64,000 nucleotides of DNA, taken from Zantedeschia hybrid cultivar (lineage: Eukaryota > Streptophyta > Magnoliopsida > Alismatales > Araceae). Both the position numbers and the translations under genes were made by a program. The DNA is taken from assembly GCA_030544215.1 (NCBI GenBank), contig JARZZO010000013.1, positions 47,821,196 through 47,885,195 on the forward strand. Direction: 5' to 3'. Shown one piece after another: positions 43,959-57,000 of this stretch (the first letter of the stretch is position 1; each line of letters starts with the position of its first letter). Under the pieces are notes generated by a model that had not been told where the DNA came from, ran no database searches, and saw only the letters and a list, made by a program, of their open reading frames with translations.

Positions 43959-44328
43959 GTAACACTTGCTGCAGTGCCCCAAACAGTGCCACCCATTGTA
44001 GTGGATTTATATATATATATATAATTAAGATCGGGCTCACATGTCTTACATGTCCGTACAACCGATCTCCAATCGGATAACGCAAAAAAATTAGAAAAAT
44101 AAAAAACCGTTAGTGAACCCAACCCATTAAGGATATTCTTTTTATTGTTCATTAAAACTTGATTTTTTTATTTTTAAAATTTGTGTCCTCTGATTGGAGA
44201 TTGAACTGCACGGACATATAGATTATATAGGCCCCAACCATAAAAGATTGTAAAAAATAAAAAATATTTTTTACCTACTATAATGTCCTGAGCACTGCAG
44301 TAGCAGGAGACATTGCAGCAAGTGTTAC
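43959..44328. mobile_element. MITE family A copy
   Basis: GTAACACTTGCTGCAGTGCCCC at the left is inverted as GACATTGCAGCAAGTGTTAC at the right, with the inner GATCTCCAATCGGATAAC/TCTGATTGGAGATTG pair. A second family-like start (AGTAATGCTGGCTGCA) lies just outside at 43938. Confidence 0.75.
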
Positions 44329-45045
44329 TCCAGCTGCAATACACTTGCACACCCATTAAATCACAGACAGCCACAATCTTTTATTATTATTAGTATTTAC
44401 CATCCAAACAATAATTAGGCACCGAGTTATCTTCAAGTTGGCTTTTTTTTCTCTAAAAACAAAAAAAGTGCACCCAAGGTGTCACCACCCGATCACTTTG
44501 ATCAGACCGCAGCACCCATGGCATTACCGCTAATATTAGTCAGTCCAGAAATCAAATCAATACAAAGATCAAGATAGAAAACTAGAAGGCGGATATAATT
44601 CGAACACCACGGAAAATGTAACTACATCGGACATTTACCCTATTGAATCCATCGCTATTGGTTCCCAAGGGATGGCAGATAGACACTACTAATTGTAGAA
44701 GCCTGCGGGCACCTTCACGAGGAAAAAAAAGGGGTAAGAGGTCCATTCACCAGGGAAGAACACAGCAAATTTACACAAAGATTGGTCGATGAGGTTTTTG
44801 ATAGATTCTTGATGGATGATCAGACTGGTTTTACTCATGATGGCAATTAATTGAAGGGAATATGACAACCAAATCACAGGAAACACACGATGACTGCCTG
44901 GGATTCTATTGTGGAACACATTTCAACCTATGAATTTTCGGCCTAACTGTTACATAAACTGGCTAACCAGCTATTACACAATGTTTTGATACATATACCT
45001 GAAACCCATTCAGCTGGCTTACACCCAAGAACACAGTGCACACAA

Positions 45046-48000
45046 CTACAAAAAATATTTCATTCGATCATCTCTCCTCATGGCGTTGTATATAGCTTGA
45101 ACCTGAAAAAAAAACAAAAAAGACAGTTCAAATTGGATGAGCATAGAGCTATATTATCATTATGTGACCATTGGAGATGAAGAACTCTATGCTTAGGTAC
45201 CTGTTCACTGGAGAAGACTTGAATGGGTCCAATATTGACAGAGACGTACTTGCCCCCTGAAGATAATTTCTGCGTAATATGACCCTGTTTTGGAACAAGG
45301 ATAGATAAGTGAATTAGATCTAAGGGCATTTGACTACACTTGCAACAGCAAGGAAAGCATAGGGTTGCAAATGCCTGCATTTTTCTTCCATTAATCTACA
45401 TATATTAGATAAGTCATTCAAATGATCCAGGTTGAGATCCCAGCAACAAAAATCATATGTTGGATTTTCATGAAGAAAAACTCAGAAAAAGTGTCTTAGG
45501 ATGGTTGAAAAAAATTCACCTCTTATGCGGTCCTATATAACAGGTGTGTGTATTCTTTTACACACATATTGATAGGAATCCAAGACCAGCGCACCACTGC
45601 GTTACACATGATGGAGTGCGTCTACCCCTGTCGGAGAGTCGTTCCAGCTTCATTATGATTCAAAAACTCAACAGAGCTCATCTGATATGTAACTTATTGT
45701 AAGATGAGTCCATAGATATTTTGTTCAGCTCATTTGAGGCAGGTTTATGTCTTTTTCTATTTTTTAAAAATTTTCTGTGTAATTTTCGCACTATTTTTTC
45801 GTGGTAGGGATATTTTAGTCCATAGTAATATTTAGGGAGCTTAGGGTTTGCTTTCTCTTTAAATAGCCCTTAACATTCGTTTTCAATTAATGGATGAATT
45901 ATTGTATGAATTTTGAGTTATTTTCTGATCTCTCTCTACACGGAGAAGACGACCCTACGACCGAGTCGAATCTACCTTGCAACGGGGTCAAGTATGACGC
46001 CCTAGTCATCGGTGCGACACCAAAGGCCTCCTCACTGTCGGTGCGACGCCGATAGACTCTCCAACCCCCTTCTTCCCACCTTGTCCCCTGTCAAATTATG
46101 AATCAAAGCCTTATTCTAATCCCCACTGCCGGTTGCCGCCACACCGCCCTTCTCTCTCTTATTCCTTCTCTCTCTCTCTCTTCCCCCTACGGTTGTCCCG
46201 GGTGCATGAGTATCACAATATTGTAGCACACACTGTAGCGGCCGCATTCACTATATTTTGCACGTTGTATGCATGGCCGACATGCCATCAACACGCCACT
46301 TCTCCGCCGACCTGCCATCAATCATCGTCGTCGCTACTAGGGCGTTGTTCCTATCGCTGATGTAGCGTACGTGCACTAACGGCGACCATCCCCGCCACTG
46401 CATGTGTCCATCACTTGTGGATAACAACGCCATCGTTAGTCAGTGACCTATCCACGCCACTGCTTGTGTTCTCCGTTCATGGGCAGCGCCGTCGACCTTC
46501 TTGCATTGTCCATAGCCATGACTTCCTCAATCTTCTATAGTGGGGTTATGTTGCTCAACACGGCATGTGCCGCCCTTGTGTTTAATAGTGGACTGAAGGA
46601 GAATTTTATTTTACAAACACTTGTCGATTTACTCTCCAAAACCAAAGAAATTTTATTAGATGTTGATCGAACATTTGTGGAATTCTATAAGCCTTTCAAG
46701 AGTGTTCCTCACGTTGATGGGGCATGGTGTACCATCCTTCCCAAGCCAACGTTGTATATCAGAGTTGGCAGAGATTGGACGGAAGAACATGCCACCGAGG
46801 AACACGAGCGACAAAAGTGCACACTCCAGCCACCTCACTTGAAAGGAAAGTTTATTTTTCCAATCAAGTACCCTTCAAGTGTGACAACATCCCAACCTAA
46901 AGATTTAAGCAAGGTCACGAAGTGTGAGGTTGACTCGACGGCCATCCCAGCAAATTCAAGTTCTTTGAATACCATCAATAGTGCATCATCACTATCTCTA
47001 CCCTTATCTTCTATGTGTTAGACCTTGATGCTCCCTTTGCCACATCAATTGTAGTAGCCCCTCTGCCTCTACCTGGCCCACCTGTATGGGATCAGTCTAT
47101 CATAGTTGCTATCGATCTTCATTTACTAGAGGATTCTCTATTCTCAAAGCCAATGGATAAGCATGTTCAGCTAACCATCCTCACATACAGGAACCATACC
47201 ATTAGACCGCCTATTTTCAATCAAGTGTGATCCAAATTTCCTAATCATGCAGAACAACACTCTACGCACTTCGATGTGGTTATTAGTTCTAGATTTGCAG
47301 TGTTGTTCTCACCTATTGCAGTTACTATCATGATCCTTTGACACTACAAAACTCGAGGACAAGTTTTTTTGAACTATGGGAGAATGATGGGAATCCAAGA
47401 CCAGCGCACCACTGCGTTACACATGATGGAATGCGTCTACCGCCGTTGGAGAGTCGTTCCGACTTCATTGTGGCTCAAAAACTCAAAAGAGACGTCTGAT
47501 GTGTAGCTTATTATTAGATGAGTCTGTAGATATTTTGTTCAGCCCATTTAAGACTTATTTAGGTCTTTTTTATTTTGTAAAAAATTTGTGCGATTTTTGT
47601 ACTACTTTTTCATGTTAGGGGTATTTTGGTCCAAAGAAAAATTTAGGGAGTCATTAGGATTTGTTTTCTCTTTAAATAATCTTGTAACACTATTTTTCAA
47701 TTAATGTATGAATTTTAGTGCGAATTTCTTGAATCCTCTGGTGTTTCTCCCTGCGACGGGGTCGAATCTGCCCTGTGACGGGGCTAGATGAGATGCCCTA
47801 GCTGCCAGTGCGACGCCGGAGGCCTCCCCACTATCGGTGCGACGCCGGTCGTCTATCCAACCCCGTTCTTCCCCCCTTGTCCCCCATCACATATATGTAT
47901 GTATGCATATGCATAAGAGGGACTTAGGCCTCATGCTCAACCATGGAAAGCAGAATCGGTCGATCCTGATCAAGAGGATCGGTAGGTCCTGATCCGGCCG

Positions 48001-51000
48001 GAATCAGCCGATCCTCGGCGGTTCTGGCCGATTTCAGTCAGAATCAGCCGATCTGTTCCCGATTCGGATTGAGATCGGCGGGTCCAGATCCGGCCTCCCG
48101 ATCCATGCCGGAATTCCATGTGCTCAATCTCGCACAGTCACTCATGAGATAAATAAACTAGGAAGTTGTGCCATGAACATACTGTTCTTTTGCAAAATCC
48201 ACCTTCACAAAGGCCCTTGTTTGAGCTTCTAATTATTTTTAACCTCCAGAAATGATTGAATCCTAAGATCCTTGACGATCCTAAAAATTAGGCAAAGTAT
48301 GAGAATGCCCCCATAATATAAAAATAAAAATAAAAATAATTAAACTATGCAAGTGATGGCCTCCAGAGTGCTCCACACAACTTGTTCAGCTCCTAGGTCC
48401 TTGGTCCCCACCTGAGACCGATGACTATCACAGTAAAGACAGTTTGCTGGACATTTCACAAGTTATTCTCATTTGCCTTGAAGTTAGAGAATCCATTTTC
48501 CATATATCAATGTGGTCATTCTTCAACTGGTCTTTTTCGCCTAGCCCTGAATTTTTTGATATGTTGGAGCAACGGTTAATTGCCCCATTTGTGACTTGGA
48601 AGTCAAGGGTTCGAACCAAGGAAACAGCCTCTCTGCTTAGCAGGGGTAAGGCTGCGTACATCAACCCTTCCCCAAACCCCACAAATGGTGGGAGCCTCAT
48701 GCACTGGGTACGTCCCTTTTTTTGGGGGGGCATAAACTATTTTTGGAAGGTGGAACTTGAGGTAAAAAAACACTTGAACACCTGTAAAGATAGGTTCGGG
48801 ATTTTGTTACCAAACAAGTCCTGTAAAGTCAGCTCAAGATTTAACTCACTCCCACTCGCATATCATTGTCAATGTGGTTCCTAAAGCTTCTATGGCACCA
48901 TCTTTTTGCTAAGATCTTTGGATGACAATTTTTATGGGGATTTCACAGAAATATGAAAGGTCTGCCAGCAGAATGTTTGTTGTCCACATCAAGAAGTTAA
49001 TAAAAAAGGGCAAGAAGTGTTTATGGTTATTGCAATGGTATCAGGGGGTATACTCACATATAAGGCATCTTTTGTGGGCTTGGCATATGCACACCAGAGT
49101 TACACCCATTAACAGTTCTAGGAAAACATCCACAGATGATTGAATTAACAATCATATGTTGTCTTCCCAAAAAAAAAAAAAACAATCATATGTTTTCCCT
49201 CCCATCTCCTTGGTGTATGGGCTTCAATATACAGCACTTATGGCATTATGCTAGCTTTACTTTTCATTTTTTTTAACCAAGATTACAATAATAATAAAAA
49301 CTCATCTTCTTGTTAGCATGTTTTCGCTAAAATCCAATTGTGTCAACCTACAATTCACAAGCTTTATCAATGATAAAAGCTTTCTGTTGGATAGATTTTG
49401 TAACAACATTGCTATCCTTGAATCTTTTTATTTACTTGTGCACTGTATGAGATCATAGTTAATGTCTCATGAGATCATGTTCAATATGTGTCGCCACAAT
49501 GAGGACATCTGCAATAAAACAATTCCCCTCCTTGGAAACTGATATCAAAAATTATAACCCATGTATATAATTAGACGTAAAAAGTATTGGAGTATGTTCA
49601 TGTTAAAGAATATTATTTAAAGAGACATATTGCCTAAAAGCTTGACATTCTAATATATTTGAATAACTTGTTTAAAGAACTAGTCATAGCCAATATGACA
49701 TTTTGTGCTTTTTACCGCTGTTAGATCTGTCAAATTGGGTGGAGAGATGAAATTTCATCAAAGATGCAGATGCAAATCAAGTTTTTAATTTAAAATTTTG
49801 GCATCCTTTACCTGTTTTTATACGTCTCTGCTTATAGATGCAAGTGTTAACATGCCTTTGACTTATGTCTCATGGCTTACATGTATCTTCCTAGGGATAA
49901 TTTGCTTCAACTACCATTTAGGAAAATGAATATTTCAAGTAAGACCCTATGCTCCTGGCAAGAACTTGATTGCATGACAACACAAAATTAAAATCCTTCA
50001 ACTACATTTTCAGAAGGTGATGCAAAAATCGGGAGTATTGATGTCAATGACCAAAAAGTGGACAAAACAAGCAAGAACCACAAGAAAAACTTGGGAAGAA
50101 CCAACAATATCATTCACAGGACCCGGTTCATGCTGATTCAGTTGTGATCCAAATAAACAAGGGTCATTTATTGTGGCATTTAAGAAAAGAAGAGTCAAAT
50201 ATTGGTCATGTAGTGCATAACCCAATAGTTGGTCATGCAGTGCATAACCCAATAGTTGATAATGTGCCATAACAACGACACAAATTACTGACCTCTGGAA
50301 TTGGTTGTTGTAGTACTGACTCAACTGCAACAACCATTGAATGGACAAAATCATCACCTCCAGTTCCTATTGCAGTGAAACCTCTGACTGTTGGATATGA
50401 GTTCACCTGTATAGTCATCAAAACATGTGACACATTGTCTCAATGAAAAGATACGGATGTAAATGTTGGATGAATTGACTTGTTGCAGGTGTTGATTGAC
50501 AAAGTTCTAAATGCAAACATATTAAGACTAGTAAAAGTGCACGTGCAATGCACATCAAACAAAAAATAAGTATAGTAAGGTTTAATAAAATGCACGTTAA
50601 ACAAAAAATAAGTATATGATAATACAGTTTAGTGGAACAAAGTGTAAAGTGAAAACAGTGAAATTATGCTTTTCAAAACCTATTTGAAGATTTATAAATG
50701 TACATTATTATATAAATTGCATATGTACTATATGTGGTGAGGACACCCGTGCGCTTCCACACTTCGACCCGACCCAGGTTTACCATCGCCGCCGGATGCG
50801 TGCAGCAGATCGAGCAGCATTGTGGCTTGGAGATGCCACCTGACGCATTTTTTATGTTTATTTTGATGATTTGGGCCTTGTTATGCCCCCATGGATGTAT
50901 TTTTCCTTTTGTTTTAGACTTTAGGCCCATTAGTGGGCCATGTACGTTTTCTTTTATTTTCTGTAATTTCTGGCAGTTGTTTCCCTTTTTAGAGCTTAAG

Positions 51001-54000
51001 GGCATTTTAGACTTTCTTGTACCTAGGGCTGCCCTAAAAGAGCCCTATAAAATGTAGCCACTCCCAAAAGGGAAGGCAATGAATGCTTGAAGAAATGAAT
51101 GCTAAAATTAAGAAATGAAGGGACAAGGCATATGCCGCCGCTATGGTTGTGGTGTGAAAGAGGGTGGGATGCCCTGTTGATTTCTGTCTCCTTCCATTCT
51201 CCCCTCCCCCCCTTCCTCTCCATCTCCTTTGTCTTCCACTATTCTGCACTGTTCTTCAACAGTGCCCCTTCTATCCTCTTCCTCTTCCCCTCGTTTCTCT
51301 CTCTCGTTCGTCTCTGTGGGCTTCGAAAGCCGCCGCCGCCGCCAGCTCGGCCACACGGCGAGCAGGAGCGTCCAGCCACCCCCCGGTCTTCGTCGTTCGC
51401 GCTCCACACAAACCAGCGGAGCCTGCCACGACCCCCTCTTTTCCAGGGACCCGCCGCTGCCACGCGCCTCTCATCATTGCCGCCCCCACGCGGCGAACAC
51501 GGAGGGAAGGCCCGCCCTACACCTTGCAGACCGTGCCTTTCGGGACCCCCGCGCCCCGACCGCATCATCGCTTGGGCCAAGCGGGGTCGGCCTCCTCCCC
51601 GACCACGCCAAGACCTTCTTCGCCCCACCGCCGCTCATCATCATCACTCCACTGTCACGAGCCAACCACGGGACTCCTTCCCACCCCGCCGCCACCACGT
51701 GGAGCCCGTCCTGGTTCGCGGGAGGCCACCATCGTCGCTCGAGCTAGCCGCCTCCTTTCCGCGCGGCTCGTGCCAGTGCGGGGCGCTCGGAGGCACCAAG
51801 CACACTCCCCCCCCCCCCCCCCGGCTTATTTCTCCTCCTTCTAGGGGAGCGTGAAGCCAAACGTAGCCGGCCACCCACCGCTCACCAAATGGGCCTCTTT
51901 CTCTTGCTTAAGCGCCGGCCCAGTCAGTGCTTGGTGCCCGAGCCTGCGGGTATCTTAATGCAGCTCCATTAGAGTTCGGCTTATTCTCGCACGAACAGCG
52001 ATAAGGAGTATAAGGCTCGGTAATCTCTGTCCGGGTGCCCCACTGTCAGGAGTATAAGGCTTAGTAATCTTTGTCCGGGTGCCCCACTTGACAGTGGGCA
52101 GGTAACTTGATCGGACCCGTCTTGCACAATTTGCTTATCTAGTATTTGGGCACTTCTGCACCTGTGCTTGTGGGTTTATTTTAGGGTTGCCTAGCTCATT
52201 TGATTTTATCATTGCCGGATAACGTGATTGTGAGTACCCTGTCCCGAGGCTCTGTTTTGAGGCTTGTGGATGCGTTGTTGATGCCCTAGACTAACGGTAG
52301 TCCCCACTATCGTCGATAGACCCGTTATTCGCTGCCAGGGACGGATTGCTTAGCTTGCAGTTCTTGTTATCATCATGTTGTATATCTCTTAGAATATTGT
52401 GGTCATCGTGCCTATTTGCTATTCGTGTGATGTGATTTGTTGATCTCGATTGAGTAATAGTAGTCGGGTCTAACTTCGGTCACCGTCCCGCATCAATATG
52501 TAGAGGTGATGAAGTATTTCTCTCTGATTCCATAGGATGCATAATTGCATAGATGAATGTGGCACATGAAAACCAAAGATAAAAAAAAAGCAGAGACAGT
52601 TTACATATAAAAATTAAAAACGTTATAAAATAATTTGCATAAAAGTAGCATAATTTACATGTAAGGATCCATGACAGAATGAGACGTATCAAATCAACAA
52701 TTAAAAAATGGAAAGTGAGGGCAATGAAGACGATTAAAGTAGCCATTTAGAAGTTGGATGCATAATTATAGAAGGTGGTAATGGAGGGTCATGAACTTTA
52801 TATACTCATTTTCTTATTGCTCTTGAAGGTTTGTTTTGGGGTTGAGATCTTCTACTTCACTTTTTCAACATCAGTTGTAATCTATTTGATCCTATTGACT
52901 CATCTATTATGGCAAGAGAGAAACGGGACATGAAAAAAAAAAAGGATCATTCCTATTGTTTAGGGATCCTATAGCAATAAGCTTGAGCAGAGTGCAAATG
53001 ATGTAGAGAAAGCAGACCAGAAGACCTCAATCCATTCTTTTATGGGTTCTTATTGCCGTTATAGTCCTTTAGTGATTACTAATGAAGCTCCATAAAGATA
53101 ATTTCCTTGGGTTCTTATTGCTGGTACAATCTTTATTGTGTAGTAACTACTATTTAAGCTCACTAAAGACATTGATTACTTCAAATTTTAACCATTGAAT
53201 CTGGTAATTGCCTCATATAGAAAGCTTATTTTTTCCATCGAGGACATTACATTAAAGTAGCCACAGCTTACAATTTACATAGAGAGAGCTGTTAATTTTC
53301 TCCTGATGGCGTGAGCTGAAGTTGGGCTGTTACCACACTGGGGATCATTATTGCGATAAATGGTGATTTACTGTAGATGAAACAAATTTCATACTAAATT
53401 ATAGAGAAAACAAGTAGATGGCTAAGAGCCAAAAGGTTAATCCAAGGTTGATATTCTCCCTCAGTAGATGGAATAAAGAGAGATATTCCCATATATCCTC
53501 TTTATAATATAGATGAGTAAAGATCCTGCCAAAACAATGAAAATTGACAAGGGTGTGCTCGTCTAAGTTCTTAGCAAAGAAAACGCAAATAAATAAAGTA
53601 CAATGTGTTATCAAATAGCTGACGTAAAAAGGGTTCTAGAAAATACAATAAAGTAAAGATTGTGCTTGTATATTTAATATCAACCAGTATTATTACATGC
53701 AAATGTGCATTGTTAGAAGAAAACAAGAAGGTGGGGAAGAAGAAATATTAGATAGTTAAGTAATGAAAGAACATTATTTATTTCCCCTTTTTTATTTTTC
53801 CTCTTTTTGCACAGTGGGGAAGCAGACAGCTGGAGTGCTCTACTCAAGGTCTCATATAATTATACTGCTGACAAATGTGTTGTACAGTGATCTCATGACA
53901 TAGTTCTGAAATCTTCATCGAGTCATGGATTTTGTGGGAGCTTCTGAAAACGTATAAAAGCATAGCCAAACTAAGAAGCAAGGTTGGCAGACTCAGGGTA

Positions 54001-57000
54001 TCGCTACAACTAGGATTCTCTATAATCCAAGTCATATTGGTCCAACTCATACAAGTCAGGCTGATTCAGCTCTGACCCGTGTGTCTCATAAACCCCTAAA
54101 ATCAATACAACTCGTGCGAGTCATACCGAGTCGCACCAAATCAGCAAACCATGCTAAGAAGTGATTTTGGTTTGTTAATTGGGTAGTCACAGCACGTCCA
54201 AAAAAGGGTCACACAACATCTTGCTTCTTTTTCCAGCAACCAAGGAGTCTTTGGAACCAACTTTCTGATTCTATACTAGAGCTTAACCATATCAACAAAT
54301 CCAAAGAATCAATTGGAGCTGGTAAAGATGGCTTTTCTTGTAAAAAATCTAGGTTTTCCTGTGTAGGCTCCTAAATGATACCTTCTACTTAAATTTAGTG
54401 TTGCAAACAAGCCAAGATGACCTTTGCTATAGTCAAGCTCGGTTTGTCTACTATCAAGTGAGCTTTTCTTACACTCAAGTTACTTGAATATCAAATGAGC
54501 TGAGTTCTATTACATTCAAGTTTGGATAATCTAATAATCAAAGCCTAATTTGAGCTTTTTGAATTGATGGTTTGGTAACTGGACCACATCAGCTGGTTGG
54601 ACCAGGGAAAAAAATGAAACAGCCAGACTTTTTAGCCGAGTTCATCAAAAACAGCTATCCCCGTGGAAACTAAGGGAACCAGTGAAAACTGGCTGGTTTA
54701 CTCCAGTTTATACAAAAACTGGATGGTTCAGAGTCAAATACAAAATGCCATTTGAAACTAGTCTGATTTGAACCCATGACCAGTACTTAAGGATGAAATA
54801 CAAAAGAGAAACACAATCGTATGTAGTATACATATTTTAAATATTATCTGTGAAGTCCCAACACCAGTTTTATGCAGTCAGTCCAAAATAGACCACATCA
54901 AAGGCCTCTCTAGTTCGATGGCTGGCCGGGCTGGAAAAAACATCGCTTTGGATATGAAATTATTCTAGCTCATTTAAGGTTTGAAGCTTTTTGAGCTACT
55001 AAATGAAGGAAAAGAGGTATTCGCCTATTATAAATGGAATATAAATGAATTTTACATGAGCTACAAAAAGAACATGGATGAACTATCAAAGAAGTATAAT
55101 CACGCCTTCATCAAGCCGGTTCAGGAACATAAACAAGCCACCATATGTATGTTTAAGATCGTATCATTTATCAACTGAACCTAAAATTTTGTTCGAACTT
55201 GGCTTGTTTACTTAGGATGATCACAAGTTGTTCATCAAGTGCTTCAGTTTGCTTGCACCCCTGCTTAAATTTCCTTCCACCCACATGCTGCCCATCTTCT
55301 TCCTACTTGCATTTCTTCTTCATGACTTCTCAAATGTGCCCTTTATTATAATATAGGGACCCCGACTAAAAGTCCCTTCTGCAATCCGAACAAATCCCAA
55401 TTAATAACAGTATACAAGTTGCCATGCATATAAATGCTAAAAGCACATCGAAGAGTCTTAGCACGCCTGGGATAAAAAAGATGTTGTTCCGTTGTCAAAT
55501 AAGTCATTGTGCTCCACTGTCCAACATTATGTTCAGATAACCGTTCACTGTGCCTAGTTGAAAAGAGACTAAAGACTTGGAAGTTACTGAATACATTCTT
55601 TCTCACTTTTGATCTCAAACTATCATGGCTCTATCTTTCGTTTCCCCTTGAGCAATTGCAATTGACATTTTAGACCTGATCATCAGTTTAAAAAAGGAAA
55701 AAGAATTTGTGACTTAAGGATTTTTCCATACTCTTATTTAATAAGATATGCACTATCAACCACCTTCAATGAATTTTCACTTCCAATAGAATCAAAACAC
55801 GCATGTGCACATAAAATGTAGAGCCCAAAGTTAAAGGGAAAAGACATAGCAAGCAACTGACCTTTTGATCTAGGACAAGCCATTCATTAGTAGAGTCATC
55901 TGCCACAGTGCCTCCCATTACAACATTTGTGGTCTGCGAAACTCTTCCTTCCGACTTTGATACTTCTGGATCAAACATCAGGGATCATAAAGAGGGATGC
56001 AAGGGGCAGCCTTAGGATAGCCAGGAAAAAAAAAAATTGTCATGCTACATTTTTTCCCAAGAAGCAAGACACGTTTTCTAAAAATAAAAAGGTACTTATC
56101 AATCACCATGTTTCTTATCACAGTCATGATTTGCACACTACAACAAATTGGAAATCTTCCCTAAATGTGATTCCATCTCTAATTAAATCGAAGAGCTTGT
56201 TCCTAGTCTTACTTGAAACCTAACACCAATTGGACATCTTCCCTAAATGTGACTCCATGTCTAATTAAATCGAAGCACTTGTTCTTACTCTTACTTGCGT
56301 CTTACTTATCTCATGAGATTTCTTCAAATCCAAAAAAAAACAAATCATTTTTTCCACAAAACTAAGAGAATTGTTGAAAATGGAACGAAAGAGACCAGAC
56401 TGTGCAAACCTCTGCAACCCCGACTAAATATTTAACCTTCGCCAGCAAAGGAACTTGTAACCCCAACACTGCGCATAATCCCATCAACTATGCATCTATC
56501 AACAAAGGGTTAGCTTTTACTTAATCCTCTTATACTCTGAGCTGCAACCCTTGAGTAAAGAAAATTTTTTACATAACCACGATTACATGACCCAACTGTA
56601 TATGCCATTTACTACTATATCCCGGAGAAGAGGAAAAAAATAACTCTTTTGCGACCTATTTTAACAAGCAGACCCAAGAAAAAAATGGTTGCTACAAAAA
56701 TTCCCAAAGAAGCTAAAATAAATTACCAAACAAATAGAAAAGGCGAATAAAATGCGGAAAATTCAAACAAAACCCAAACGAGAAGGGCGTTATCGATCCC
56801 CTCTATCTGAGGCATCGGAGGAGACGAGAGGCGCACCAGAGATGGCCTTGAGCACGGCCTCCTGGGGCGGATCCAGGTCGCCGGGAGAGGAAGGCGAGGA
56901 TGAGGGGGCGGCGTCGCCATGGGAGCACCTTAGGTGGTGCCCCAGGAGGCTCCGGGAGGGCCCAGACCTCGGGGACAGTCTCGACGAGGGTCGCAGGGAG

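Larger units (their letters stand above)
45565..47894 (+). mobile_element. Short non-autonomous LTR retroelement with target duplication
   Basis: Two LTRs (45570-46093 and 47385-47889) begin TG and end CA and are flanked by a perfect 5-bp duplication CATAT. A degenerate initiator-Met primer-binding site (ATGAATCAAAGCC, like TGGTATCAGAGCC) follows the left LTR. A purine-rich GGGAGAA tract precedes the right LTR after CTCGAGGACAAGTTTTTTTG, a context common at the 3' end of plant Ty3/gypsy elements. The interior is only about 1.3 kb and has no recognisable gag, protease, reverse transcriptase or integrase. It lies in DUF493 intron 3. The LTRs differ visibly, so it is not recent. Confidence 0.93.

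Noticed and set aside
48595..48610. tRNA gene suggested by GGGTTCGAACC
   Set aside because: It is the B-box of an Au SINE; there is no acceptor stem or anticodon arm.
50233..50433. Small independent protein with VNSYPTVRGFTAIG
   Set aside because: It is exon 3 of the DUF493 gene; the frame runs into intron sequence on both sides.
51099..51854. Pro/Arg/Ser-rich 251- and 226-residue frames in the 51 kb region
   Set aside because: They lie inside the solo LTR and come from its GC-rich U5 part. Overlapping frames on both strands are equally open and none has a domain.
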